From NCBI GenBank assembly GCA_020073365.1, contig JAIQFL010000001.1:33315-97314 (forward strand): a stretch of 64,000 nt of DNA, in the 5' to 3' direction. Below, piece by piece: positions 18,371-26,712 of the stretch. The DNA comes from Terriglobia bacterium. GTDB taxonomy: Bacteria; Acidobacteriota; Terriglobia; Bryobacterales; Bryobacteraceae. The notes beneath the pieces were generated by a model, which was given only the letters and a program-made list of their open reading frames with translations, did not search any database and had not been told where the DNA came from. Within the stretch, counting starts at the first letter, position 1. Each line of letters begins with the position of its first letter. Made by a program: the position numbers and the translations under genes.

Positions 18371-18458
18371 GTGGGGCAGGTTGGAAACCTGCGGGCCGGA
18401 TGCCAACCGGCCCGTGCGGCGGTTGGCAACCGCCGCGCAGCTTGCCAAGCTGCCCCAC
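18371..18458. repeat. Cluster of four palindromic hairpins between divergent cytochrome genes
   Basis: The block opens with GTGGGGCAG and closes with CTGCCCCAC, an outer inverted repeat. Inside are four small palindromes in tandem: GCAGGTTGGAAACCTGC, CGGGCCGG...CCGGCCCG, GCGGCGGTTGGCAACCGCCGC shortened here to its core GGTTGGCAACC, and GCAGCTTGCCAAGCTGC. It lies in the 243-base gap between the two cytochrome genes, close to both promoters. Confidence 0.8.
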
Positions 18459-18537
18459 AAGTTTCCACAACTTGACGAAAAATTCGACAGGTATTAAGAT
18501 TATAGTGTCTTTTATTCCCGGTTAGAGGAGTCTCTTC

Positions 18538-21348
18538 ATGCCGTTCCGCGGGGGTGCTCTGGGCGCTCGCCGACTGCTCGTTCTCGCGGTCTTGGCCGCC
18601 GCGGTTTGCATCCTGCCGTCCCTCGGGCAGCAGCCCAAAGCGCTTCCGGGCTCCGAAGAGTGTGCCGGATGCCACGAGATCGGGGTCCGCACCGGCAAGC
18701 GCGTACCAGGCGTGCCTCCGCCTTTCGATGCGGTGGGCCTCAAAGCTTCGCCCCATGCGACGCTCGAATGCGCGAGCTGTCATAGCGAACTGGCGAAGAA
18801 GGAATTTCCCCATCCCGAAAAACTGGCCCCGGTGGAGTGCGGCTCGTGCCATACCGAGGAGAAGACCCAATACACGGCCAGCCTGCACGGACAGGCCGCG
18901 GCACGAGGCGACAAGCTCGCGCCGGGCTGCAAGAGCTGCCATGGGACCCACAGCATTCTGCGGCCGTCGAACCCCCGCTCGCCCACCGCGACGATGGAAA
19001 TTCCGAAACTCTGCGGCGGTTGCCATCGCGAAGGCACGCCGGTCAGCCTGACGCACAACATACCCCAAACCAACATCCTGGAGAACTACAAGGATAGCCT
19101 CCATGGCAAGGCGCTTTTCGAGAAGGGTCTGACCATCGCCGCGGTTTGCACGAGCTGCCACACGGCGCACTTCGTTCTGCCGCACACCGATTCGCGCTCG
19201 TCCATCGCCAAAGCCAACATCGCCACTACCTGCACGAAGTGTCACGGACAGATCGAAACCGTGCACCGCAAGGTGATCCGGGGCGAGCTATGGGAAAAGG
19301 CGCCGAACCTGATTCCCGCCTGCGTGGACTGCCACGAGCCGCACAAGGTACGGAAGGTCTATTACACGGAGGGGATGTCGGACCGCGACTGCCAGCGCTG
19401 CCATGGCGACCCCAAGCTCAAGATCACACGTGGCGCCCAGACTGTATCCCTCTTTGTGAACCAGGCCGAATTGGGTGGATCGCGGCACTCCCAAAAGGCT
19501 TGTGTCCAGTGCCACACGGGCGGCACGCCCTCGCACGTGCGGCCCTGCGACACCATGCCCCCGAAGGTGGACTGCTCCATCTGCCACGCCGACCAGGTGA
19601 ACCTGTATCGGGAAAGCACCCACGGCAAGCTGGCGGCCGAGGGCAGCCCGGATGCGCCGGCCTGCCAGGCCTGCCACAGTCCGCACCACACCCTCGGGAA
19701 GACCGATTCGGCCTCGCCCACGTTCTCCCGCAACGTTCCGGCGCTGTGCGCCAAATGCCACCAGACGGGACAGAAAGCGGCCCTGCGGTACACCGGCACC
19801 CAGGATCAGATCGTGGAGCACTACAAGGAGAGCATCCACGGCAAAGGCCTGCTGCAAAGCGGCCTGACCGTGACCGCGAATTGTGCCGACTGCCACACCG
19901 CGCATAGCGAACTGCCCGCCAGCGACCCGCGCTCCAGCGTCAACCGCGCCAACATCGCCACGACGTGCGCCAAGTGCCACCGCGGGATCTACGAGATGTT
20001 CACCGCGAGTGTCCACAGCCCGAATGTGACCAAATCCGGAAAGGAGCTGCCCGTGTGCGCCGATTGCCATTCGGCCCACAGCATCCAGCGCACCGACCTT
20101 TCGAATTTCCGGCTGCACATCATGGACCAGTGCGGACGCTGCCACAAGCAGATCACCGACGCCTACTTCGAGACGTTCCACGGAAAGGTCTCCAAGCTGG
20201 GCTATCTGAAGACGGCGAAGTGCTACGACTGTCACGGCGCGCACGATATCCTGCCGGTGGACAACCCGCGCTCGCGCCTGAGCCGGAACAACATCGTCAA
20301 CACCTGCGGCCAGTGTCACATGGGATCACACCGGCAGTTCGCCGGATACCTCACGCACGCGACGCACCACGACCCGAAGAAGTATCCTTTCCTGTTCTAT
20401 ACGTTTTGGGGAATGACCACGCTGCTGGTGGGCACGTTGGTCATCTCCGGCACTCACACCCTGGCCTGGCTGCCCCGGTCGCTGGAATACCGCAAGGAGG
20501 CCAAGAACGGCCGGCCGGAGACCGGGATGTACGTGCGCCGGTTCCAACCCTTCCAGCGCAACCTCCACCTGATGGTAGTCTCCAGTTTTCTGGGGTTGGC
20601 CTTGACGGGTATGACTCTGAAATTCTCCTACGCGGGCTGGGCCAGGTTTCTGTCCCACTTGCTGGGGGGCTTCGAAGGGGCCGGGCTGATCCATCGTTTC
20701 TGTGCCGCCGTGACCTTCACGTACTTCGGCCTGCATCTGTACGACCTGTGGAGGAAGCGCCGTCAGAGCGGCAAGACCTGGCGGCAGTTCATTACCGGCC
20801 CGGAGAGCATGCTGCTGAACGGGCGCGACTGGCGCGAGTTTATCGGCTCGCTCAAATGGTTCTCGGGTAAGGGTCCACGGCCGGAATACGGCCGCTGGAC
20901 CTACTGGGAAAAGTTCGATTACTTCGCGGTCTTCTGGGGCGTTGCGATCATCGGCGGCACCGGGCTCCTGTTGTGGTTCCCCGAGATCTTCACGCGCGTG
21001 TTTCCCGGCTGGATGGTCAACGTCGCCACCACGATTCACAGCGACGAAGCCCTGCTGGCGGTGAGCTTCATCTTCGTGGTGCATTTCTTCAACACGCACT
21101 TTCGCCCGGAGAAGTTCCCCATCGACACGGTGATTTTCACAACCGGCATGCCGCTGGAGGAGTTCAAGCGCGACCGCCCCAGGGAATATCAGCAACTCGT
21201 GGAATCCGGAAAATTGGAGCAGAGCCTGATGCCCGAGCCGGCGGCCCGCTCGATCAAATTCTGGCGGCGCCTGGGCTTCACCGCGCTCGGCCTGGGCCTG
21301 GCAATGATTGGCCTGATCCTCTACGCCATGATCTTCGCTTACCGCTAG
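18538..21348 (+). CDS. Nineteen-heme cytochrome c fused to a cytochrome b-like membrane domain
   Basis: A 936-residue respiratory protein. A signal peptide (LLVLAVLAAAVCILPSLGQ) precedes a periplasmic region of about 590 residues with 19 CxxCH sites, from CAGCH to CGQCH. Three blocks of it look like internal repeats, each with YKESIHGKGL or YKDSLHGKAL and NRANIATTCAKCH or KANIATTCTKCH. The C-terminal 300 residues hold four or five membrane segments with His residues (HRFCAAVTFTYFGLHLYD; TIHSDEALLAVSFIFVVHFFNTHF) as in the cytochrome b subunit of formate dehydrogenase and related b561-type proteins. The fusion would carry electrons between the quinone pool and periplasmic partners. An AGAGGAG site precedes the start. 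Direction of electron flow is unknown. Confidence 0.9.
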   Translation: MPFRGGALGARRLLVLAVLAAAVCILPSLGQQPKALPGSEECAGCHEIGVRTGKRVPGVPPPFDAVGLKASPHATLECASCHSELAKKEFPHPEKLAPVECGSCHTEEKTQYTASLHGQAAARGDKLAPGCKSCHGTHSILRPSNPRSPTATMEIPKLCGGCHREGTPVSLTHNIPQTNILENYKDSLHGKALFEKGLTIAAVCTSCHTAHFVLPHTDSRSSIAKANIATTCTKCHGQIETVHRKVIRGELWEKAPNLIPACVDCHEPHKVRKVYYTEGMSDRDCQRCHGDPKLKITRGAQTVSLFVNQAELGGSRHSQKACVQCHTGGTPSHVRPCDTMPPKVDCSICHADQVNLYRESTHGKLAAEGSPDAPACQACHSPHHTLGKTDSASPTFSRNVPALCAKCHQTGQKAALRYTGTQDQIVEHYKESIHGKGLLQSGLTVTANCADCHTAHSELPASDPRSSVNRANIATTCAKCHRGIYEMFTASVHSPNVTKSGKELPVCADCHSAHSIQRTDLSNFRLHIMDQCGRCHKQITDAYFETFHGKVSKLGYLKTAKCYDCHGAHDILPVDNPRSRLSRNNIVNTCGQCHMGSHRQFAGYLTHATHHDPKKYPFLFYTFWGMTTLLVGTLVISGTHTLAWLPRSLEYRKEAKNGRPETGMYVRRFQPFQRNLHLMVVSSFLGLALTGMTLKFSYAGWARFLSHLLGGFEGAGLIHRFCAAVTFTYFGLHLYDLWRKRRQSGKTWRQFITGPESMLLNGRDWREFIGSLKWFSGKGPRPEYGRWTYWEKFDYFAVFWGVAIIGGTGLLLWFPEIFTRVFPGWMVNVATTIHSDEALLAVSFIFVVHFFNTHFRPEKFPIDTVIFTTGMPLEEFKRDRPREYQQLVESGKLEQSLMPEPAARSIKFWRRLGFTALGLGLAMIGLILYAMIFAYR

Positions 21349-21370
21349 AAACGGCCGCGCCGATCGTGAG

Positions 21371-21589
21371 CTACTTGGAGCCCCTCGCTCCCGCCGGGGG
21401 TGGCGAGCCCCGCTCGAACACGGTCCGGAACGGAATCGCCTCGCCGGTGAAGAGCTTGCCTTTGATCAGGGGATCGCCGGCAAGGATGGCCTTCGCGCTC
21501 TCGGAATCCGGAGCATTCACGACATAGATGCCGAAGTCACGAACCGCAATAAGCTGCCGGGTGGCTCGCCGGGACCAGACGATTTTCAC
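21371..21589 (-). CDS. Chimeric remnant: ParE toxin N-terminus joined to a YCII-type domain tail
   Basis: A 72-residue frame. The first 17 residues (MKIVWSRRATRQLIAVR) match the start of ParE/RelE toxins. What follows, DFGIYVVNAPDSESAKAIL then AGDPLIKGKLF and IPFRTVFERG, matches the C-terminal half of YCII-related proteins instead. The junction suggests a deletion that removed the rest of parE and the front of a YCII gene. It overlaps the antitoxin gene by 4 bases, as intact parDE pairs do. Toxin activity is unlikely because the catalytic core and C-terminal strands of ParE are missing. Whether the hybrid is expressed is unknown. Confidence 0.6.
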   Translation of the reverse strand: MKIVWSRRATRQLIAVRDFGIYVVNAPDSESAKAILAGDPLIKGKLFTGEAIPFRTVFERGSPPPAGARGSK

Positions 21590-21843
21590 CGCGGCGCTTT
21601 GCCTTCAGGGGACTTCCCCCAAGATCGGAGCCATTTTGAGACCTTCTCGTGGCTCACGGTACGGCCCTCGTCGAGATCCGCGAGTCCTCTACGGATCTCC
21701 CCGAGCTGCCACTCTTCAACCTCGACGTACTGGGCGATAGCCTCGGCGGCAAGAAAGGATTTGGAACGCTTTGAGCGCTGTGCAAGGGCATCCAGGCGCT
21801 TCTTCGTTTCAGTGTCCAGTCGAATGGAGAGGGTTTCTGTCAT
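21586..21843 (-). CDS. ParD-type ribbon-helix-helix antitoxin
   Basis: An 85-residue protein with a ribbon-helix-helix N-terminus (TETLSIRLDTETKKRLDALAQ) and an acidic, Trp-containing C-terminal helix (YVEVEEWQLGEIRRGLADL) that would wrap the toxin. Such antitoxins bind DNA as dimers and repress their own operon. It overlaps the following toxin frame by 4 bases, but that toxin is a chimeric remnant, so this appears to be an orphan antitoxin. The 135 bases upstream hold no other gene. Confidence 0.85.
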   Translation of the reverse strand: MTETLSIRLDTETKKRLDALAQRSKRSKSFLAAEAIAQYVEVEEWQLGEIRRGLADLDEGRTVSHEKVSKWLRSWGKSPEGKAPR

Positions 21844-21978
21844 GGCCTGTGGTCAGTTGTATACCAATTCCCGCACTACTGGAAATCTGAGGAATTGCCA
21901 AGGTGCATTTGACGGGAATCGAGGGAGCCGGCGCGAGGGGGGCAAGAAACGTCCCGTTTTTGAGCGTCCTTCTTCCGG

Positions 21979-23709
21979 TCAGTCCCCCGCAACCTTGGCT
22001 TCTTCAGTGGCGTGCCGGTCCCCGGCGTGTTCGCTCTTCTTCACGCTCACCCCGGTCAGGAAGGCTGTGTTCAACGGGTAAACGTCGGGGTCGAAGATGA
22101 TCGGGTAGAAGTGCCACACCACGATCGCCAGCGTGGCCAGCACGGCTTCGTAGAAGTGGACCGAAGTGGCCACATCCAGCCACGCCTTGGGCAACAATTT
22201 CAGCACCAGGCTGTTGGCCCAGAGCATCAGGCCGGAGGCGATCATGACCCCCGCGCCCCAGACCACGGCCCAATACTCGGCCTTCTCCACGTAGCTGTGC
22301 GCCGAACGCCCCGGCGGCTGGTCGCCCAAGCCGAGGTTGTACGCGAAGTTGGATAGCGCCTCGCGCGGGTCGTCGATGTTGGGCAGCATCTCCTTCCAGT
22401 GCGCGCGCAGCTTGCGGTTCACTATCAGCGAGACCAGGTGGGTTACGGTGACCGCCATGAAGATGGCGGCGGCCACGCGATGGATCAGGCTCCGCAGCCA
22501 ATGGGCGCCTTCCAGGAGCAGCAGCGGGCGGGCCCACCAGGTATCCGGATACTTGAGGGCGAAGCCGGTCCAGACCAGCGTCATAAATGAAATGGCCAGG
22601 ACCGCGTGCTGCAGCCGCTCGAAGGGCAGCATGCGGATTTCGCCGTGGCCCGGCACGTGAAGATTGGCAGGCTGAATGCCTGCCCCACCGTGAAGCCTGC
22701 CAGGCGGAGTGCCTGCCCCACTGCGGAACCGCAGGCGGATGAGCTTCCTGAGCCAATCGCCGCCGTTGTGCAACAGCATCAGCCCGATGGTTACAGGGAT
22801 CACCAGGAGGTAAAACTGCCGCACCAGGCGCAATGCGGCGGGTTCGCTGCGGCCCTCGGCCACATGTACCTGGCTGATGGCGAACCGCGAGCCGGCGCCG
22901 GCGTGGCACTGCCCGCAGGTCTTGGGAAGGTTCTTGGGGTTAATCGTCGACTTCGGGTCGGATGACGCCAGAATGTTATGCACGCCGTGGCAACTCGAGC
23001 AGTTGGCTACGGTCTGCGAACCCTCCTTGGATGCCAGTCCGTGGAACGAGGCATCGAAGCTCACTATGCGGTCGGAGGGCAACCCGAATTTGCGGGTCAG
23101 GCGGACATCCCCGTGGCAGCTCCCGCAAGTGTCGCGGATGTTTGCGCCGTTCACCGAAGACGCTTCGTTGCCATGCTTGATGATTTTGTGCTCGCCGTGG
23201 CAATCGGTGCAGAGCGGCGCCTGGGTGACGCCTCGCGCCATGGCCTGGCCATGCACACTCGCCCGGTACTGCTCGACAACCTCGTTGTGACACATGCCGC
23301 AGGTGTCCGGGACGGCGGCGCGGAACACCTGCGACTTGGGCGGAAGCAGTTCGTGGGCGCTCCCGTGGCACAGGGCGCAATCGGGCGCGCCCTCGTTTCC
23401 GTTCTTGCGGGCCTGGCCGTGCACGCCGCTGGCGTAATCGCCGGCCTGGTCCTCATGGCAGGTGGTACAGACTGGCTTGGGAATACCGGCGGGGTGGGGA
23501 TATTTGTCGTGGGACTCGTGACAAGTGTCGCAGGGCAGCCCCGTGTGAGCGCTCTTCTCCAGCTTCTGTCCCTGGTCGTGACAGGAAGAGCAGGCCGCCG
23601 CGGGCGGCGTATCGGCTGCCTGGAGATTCGCGCCGGCTGCCCCGGCGAGCAGGCCAAAGAGGGCAGAACCGAGCCGTAAACCTAGGGAGGAAAATGCCCG
23701 GTTCCTCAT
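21979..23709 (-). CDS. Nine-heme cytochrome c fused to a cytochrome b-like membrane domain
   Basis: A 576-residue relative of the 19-heme fusion. Start MRNRAFSSLG gives a signal peptide; the frame extends upstream to 24009 but that part is a shadow of the neighbouring small gene. Nine CxxCH sites follow: CSSCH, CDTCH, CTTCH, CALCH, CGMCH, CTDCH, CGSCH, CSSCH and CGQCH. The C-terminal half has membrane segments with His ligands (HAVLAISFMTLVWTGFALK; HRVAAAIFMAVTVTHLVSL; VHFYEAVLATLAIVVWHFY), as in b-type quinone-reacting subunits. Between the two halves an unrelated Gly/Pro-rich insert is encoded by two palindromic repeat units. It ends the operon that starts at 25190. Confidence 0.88.
   Translation of the reverse strand: MRNRAFSSLGLRLGSALFGLLAGAAGANLQAADTPPAAACSSCHDQGQKLEKSAHTGLPCDTCHESHDKYPHPAGIPKPVCTTCHEDQAGDYASGVHGQARKNGNEGAPDCALCHGSAHELLPPKSQVFRAAVPDTCGMCHNEVVEQYRASVHGQAMARGVTQAPLCTDCHGEHKIIKHGNEASSVNGANIRDTCGSCHGDVRLTRKFGLPSDRIVSFDASFHGLASKEGSQTVANCSSCHGVHNILASSDPKSTINPKNLPKTCGQCHAGAGSRFAISQVHVAEGRSEPAALRLVRQFYLLVIPVTIGLMLLHNGGDWLRKLIRLRFRSGAGTPPGRLHGGAGIQPANLHVPGHGEIRMLPFERLQHAVLAISFMTLVWTGFALKYPDTWWARPLLLLEGAHWLRSLIHRVAAAIFMAVTVTHLVSLIVNRKLRAHWKEMLPNIDDPREALSNFAYNLGLGDQPPGRSAHSYVEKAEYWAVVWGAGVMIASGLMLWANSLVLKLLPKAWLDVATSVHFYEAVLATLAIVVWHFYPIIFDPDVYPLNTAFLTGVSVKKSEHAGDRHATEEAKVAGD
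22664..22721. repeat. Two palindromic repeat units inserted in frame inside the cytochrome gene
   Basis: Two tandem units, each a GGCAGGC...GCCTGCCCCAC hairpin (22666-22688 and about 22696-22721), belong to the GTGGGGCAGGC family seen between genes elsewhere. On the coding strand they encode GTPPGRLHGGAGIQPANL, a low-complexity insert between the heme region and the membrane domain. The frame is kept. Confidence 0.75.
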
Positions 23710-23714
23710 GATTG

Positions 23715-24002
23715 TTACGCTCCAGTGGGGAGTTGGGTGGATTGCACCCACGTCTGATACAGATAGGCTGCTCCGAGGAGCAGGCCGAAGACGACGACGA
23801 TCACCGTGAAGATTTTTCCCCACTTGTCGATCTGATCCAGCTTGTTGGCAAGCACCGCTTGATGAGCTACGGGCGCGCCTTGCAGCACGTGCAACGTGTC
23901 GTCTTCGTGGCTGGACACCATCCTGCGCCGCACAATCAGCGCGATCACGATGGTGGCCAGGACGATCCAGAGAACAATAAACGGCATTAAATTGATATTC
24001 AT
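23715..24002 (-). CDS. Small two-helix membrane protein of the cytochrome operon
   Basis: About 95 residues. An N-terminal membrane segment (LMPFIVLWIVLATIVIALIV) is followed by RRR, a soluble middle with one His pair (SSHEDD, APVAHQ), and a second membrane segment (IFTVIVVVFGLLLGAAYLY). The ATG at 24002 has a GGAGG site 6 bases upstream. It sits 5 bases ahead of the nine-heme fusion, so it is co-translated with it and is probably an accessory or assembly subunit. I do not recognise the family. Confidence 0.75.
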   Translation of the reverse strand: MNINLMPFIVLWIVLATIVIALIVRRRMVSSHEDDTLHVLQGAPVAHQAVLANKLDQIDKWGKIFTVIVVVFGLLLGAAYLYQTWVQSTQLPTGA

Positions 24003-24021
24003 CACTCACCTCCAGGTACGT

Positions 24022-24423
24022 TCACAGTCGAATCTGTGGCCCCAAACTCACGGTGGACCCTCCCACCGGGGGGCCGATACTTTTCTTGTCGAATGTCTTT
24101 CCGGTGACCTCTTCGATGGCATCCACCACTAAAAGAAGGTAGGCATCGAGCGCGCATTCGACCCGCTGGCGCGTTTCGCAGGAGCCGTCGCGCGCCTGAT
24201 CGATGCACACCGAACAGACGTTGCGGCGGATGGCCTGCAGGTACTGGTTGATATCGTCACTCTCCACCGATTGGACGGCTTCTGCTACTTGAGGAAAGAG
24301 CCGGAACAGCGCGCAACTGGAGGGTTCTTCCAGACCGCACTCGCCGTCCACTGTCCGTGCCGTGCAAACGTGGCAAATCCTGTTTCGGATAATCGCTTCT
24401 AATTCTGCTAAAGACTGTTGCAC
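24022..24423 (-). CDS. Cysteine-rich protein with a duplicated C-x2-C-x8-C-x7-C motif
   Basis: A 133-residue soluble protein starting at GTG behind a perfect AAGGAGG site. It contains two copies of the same four-cysteine pattern: CHVCTARTVDGEC...SSC (from residue 17) and CSVCIDQARDGSC...VEC (from about residue 69), both C-x2-C-x8-C-x7-C. Each could bind one iron-sulfur cluster or a metal ion. No signal peptide is visible, so it is probably cytoplasmic. It lies in the operon between a receiver-like gene and the small membrane protein, which suggests a part in electron transfer or in redox sensing for this respiratory unit. Family not recognised. Confidence 0.8.
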   Translation of the reverse strand: MQQSLAELEAIIRNRICHVCTARTVDGECGLEEPSSCALFRLFPQVAEAVQSVESDDINQYLQAIRRNVCSVCIDQARDGSCETRQRVECALDAYLLLVVDAIEEVTGKTFDKKSIGPPVGGSTVSLGPQIRL

Positions 24424-24489
24424 GTGAAACCTCCTTCTTCCCGGAGTGAACGATAGTGCACGCAGAAGTCCACACCTGCACCTGCCAAA

Positions 24490-24927
24490 CTATTGGATTT
24501 TGCAACGCTTTGATCCGGAAGCCCGGTGATGTGGGGGTATTGGCGCAGAAACAGAACTGGTATTGGGGGATATTCCGCTCAAAACGGGAGTGCCGTGAGA
24601 TGTCGAAACACGCAGCGCAGCGGCCATAATGGCGAGCAGAACGGTACTGATGGGGTCCTCCGCGGAGACTACCGAGACGATTCCGGCTTCCCACGCCTGG
24701 GCAAGCAACTGAGGGTCCTTGCGGGTGATCAATACCACCCGCTCCGGATTGGACAGGGGGAGCGACAGCCCCTCGAACGCCAGTTCGTCGAGCACCAACG
24801 CGCAATGCTGCGAAGGGTCCGGGCGATCGAGGGATTCGACATGCCATGCGCAACAACGGGACAGGGCTTCCCGGACCGTAGCCGCGTAGACGCTGTCGGC
24901 AATGGAAAACTGAACCGTTTGCATCAT
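24490..24927 (-). CDS. Uncharacterised receiver-like protein of the cytochrome operon
   Basis: About 145 residues from the ATG at 24927 (MMQTVQFSIADSVYAATV). The pattern of strands and helices resembles a truncated response-regulator receiver: VYAATVREALSRC, HCALVLDELAFEG, ERVVLITRKDPQLLAQAWEAGI and SVVSAEDPISTVLLAIMAAAL. The phosphorylated Asp may correspond to the D in VLDEL, but this is not certain. It lies 30 bases after the small cytochrome gene on the same strand. The C-terminal 25 residues are Ser/Pro-rich and overlap a motif repeated in the promoter region at 25320. Function unknown. Confidence 0.6.
   Translation of the reverse strand: MMQTVQFSIADSVYAATVREALSRCCAWHVESLDRPDPSQHCALVLDELAFEGLSLPLSNPERVVLITRKDPQLLAQAWEAGIVSVVSAEDPISTVLLAIMAAALRVSTSHGTPVLSGISPNTSSVSAPIPPHHRASGSKRCKIQ
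24539..24550. repeat. ATTGGCGCAGAA motif, first copy
   Basis: This 12-base word recurs exactly at 25320-25331, and both copies continue with a similar tail (ACTGGTAT here, ACTTGGTAT there). One copy is upstream of the Cys-rich gene, the other upstream of the operon and of the activator gene. Confidence 0.4.
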
Positions 24928-24959
24928 AGACGACTCCACTCCTCCACCCTCCACTGCTA

Positions 24960-25190
24960 CTACTTCTTGTCGGCTGCCTTATAACCGTCCAGGGATTTAT
25001 GCTCGTGGTAGTACTTGCCGGCATCGGTCAACGTCTTGAGATCTTTGGCGTTTTTCACATCGGTATGGCAGTAAACGCACTTCTGCGTAGTCTTCTTCGC
25101 GATATCGGCCGTACCGTACGACGCCGTCGTACACACGAGGATTCCGCCCAGCACGATAGCTGCTGGCAAAATGACTTTCAAATGGGACAT
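24960..25190 (-). CDS. Small monoheme cytochrome c-like protein
   Basis: A 76-residue exported protein, first gene of the cytochrome operon. The start MSHLKVILP follows a GGAGG site. An N-terminal hydrophobic segment (VILPAAIVLGGILVCTTASYG) serves as signal peptide or anchor; a Cys at its end could even be a lipobox, though the fit is poor. One heme site, CVYCH, lies at residues 38-42, followed by a lysine- and histidine-rich tail (YYHEHKSLDGYK) that may supply the distal ligand. It is too short for a standard class I cytochrome c, and resembles the small single-heme partners often found with multiheme systems. Confidence 0.85.
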   Translation of the reverse strand: MSHLKVILPAAIVLGGILVCTTASYGTADIAKKTTQKCVYCHTDVKNAKDLKTLTDAGKYYHEHKSLDGYKAADKK

Positions 25191-25219
25191 GAAACCTCCG
25201 AAACCGTTAGGGAGCAATT

Positions 25220-25233
25220 GCATCTCCACCCCC
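25220..25233 (-). promoter_or_regulatory. Weak sigma-54-like promoter for the cytochrome operon
   Basis: On the minus strand GG and GC are separated by exactly 10 bases (CGGGGGTGGAGATGCAA), the sigma-54 spacing. The -12 element (ATGCA) is close to TTGCA, but the -24 element lacks CAC. A start about 12 bases downstream would leave a short leader that holds the GGAGG site of the 25190 gene. The neighbouring sigma-54 activator makes it plausible. Confidence 0.3.
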
Positions 25234-25277
25234 GATCTGTTGTCTTCCTGTGGTTTTGCGGGCCCCCTCCGCAACCG

Positions 25278-25298
25278 TTGGGGGCAATTCTCCCCCAA
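25278..25298. promoter_or_regulatory. Inverted repeat, candidate activator site
   Basis: TTGGGGG-N7-CCCCCAA is a perfect 7-bp inverted repeat in the divergent region, about 88 bases before the cytochrome operon start and 71 before the activator start. Position and symmetry suit an upstream activator site for the Fis-type domain of the adjacent regulator. Confidence 0.45.
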
Positions 25299-25320
25299 AA
25301 ATGCCCGCGCATTGGGCCAA

Positions 25321-25348
25321 TTGGCGCAGAAGCCGGACTTGGTATAAT
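25321..25348 (+). promoter_or_regulatory. Sigma-70-type promoter of the sigma-54 activator gene
   Basis: TTGGCG, 16-base spacer, TATAAT. The -10 box is perfect and ends 20 bases before the ATG. The -35 box lies within the repeated ATTGGCGCAGAA word, so whatever binds that word could affect the activator gene. Confidence 0.55.
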
Positions 25349-25368
25349 CAGGACAAGCAGCTACCATA

Positions 25369-26698
<1,330 letters not shown>

Positions 26699-26712
<14 letters not shown>

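Noticed and set aside
24541..24565. Possible sigma-54 or sigma-70 promoter at TTGGCGCAGAAACAGAACTGG
   Set aside because: GG/GC spacing does not fit sigma-54 on either strand and no -10 box follows; kept only as a repeated word.
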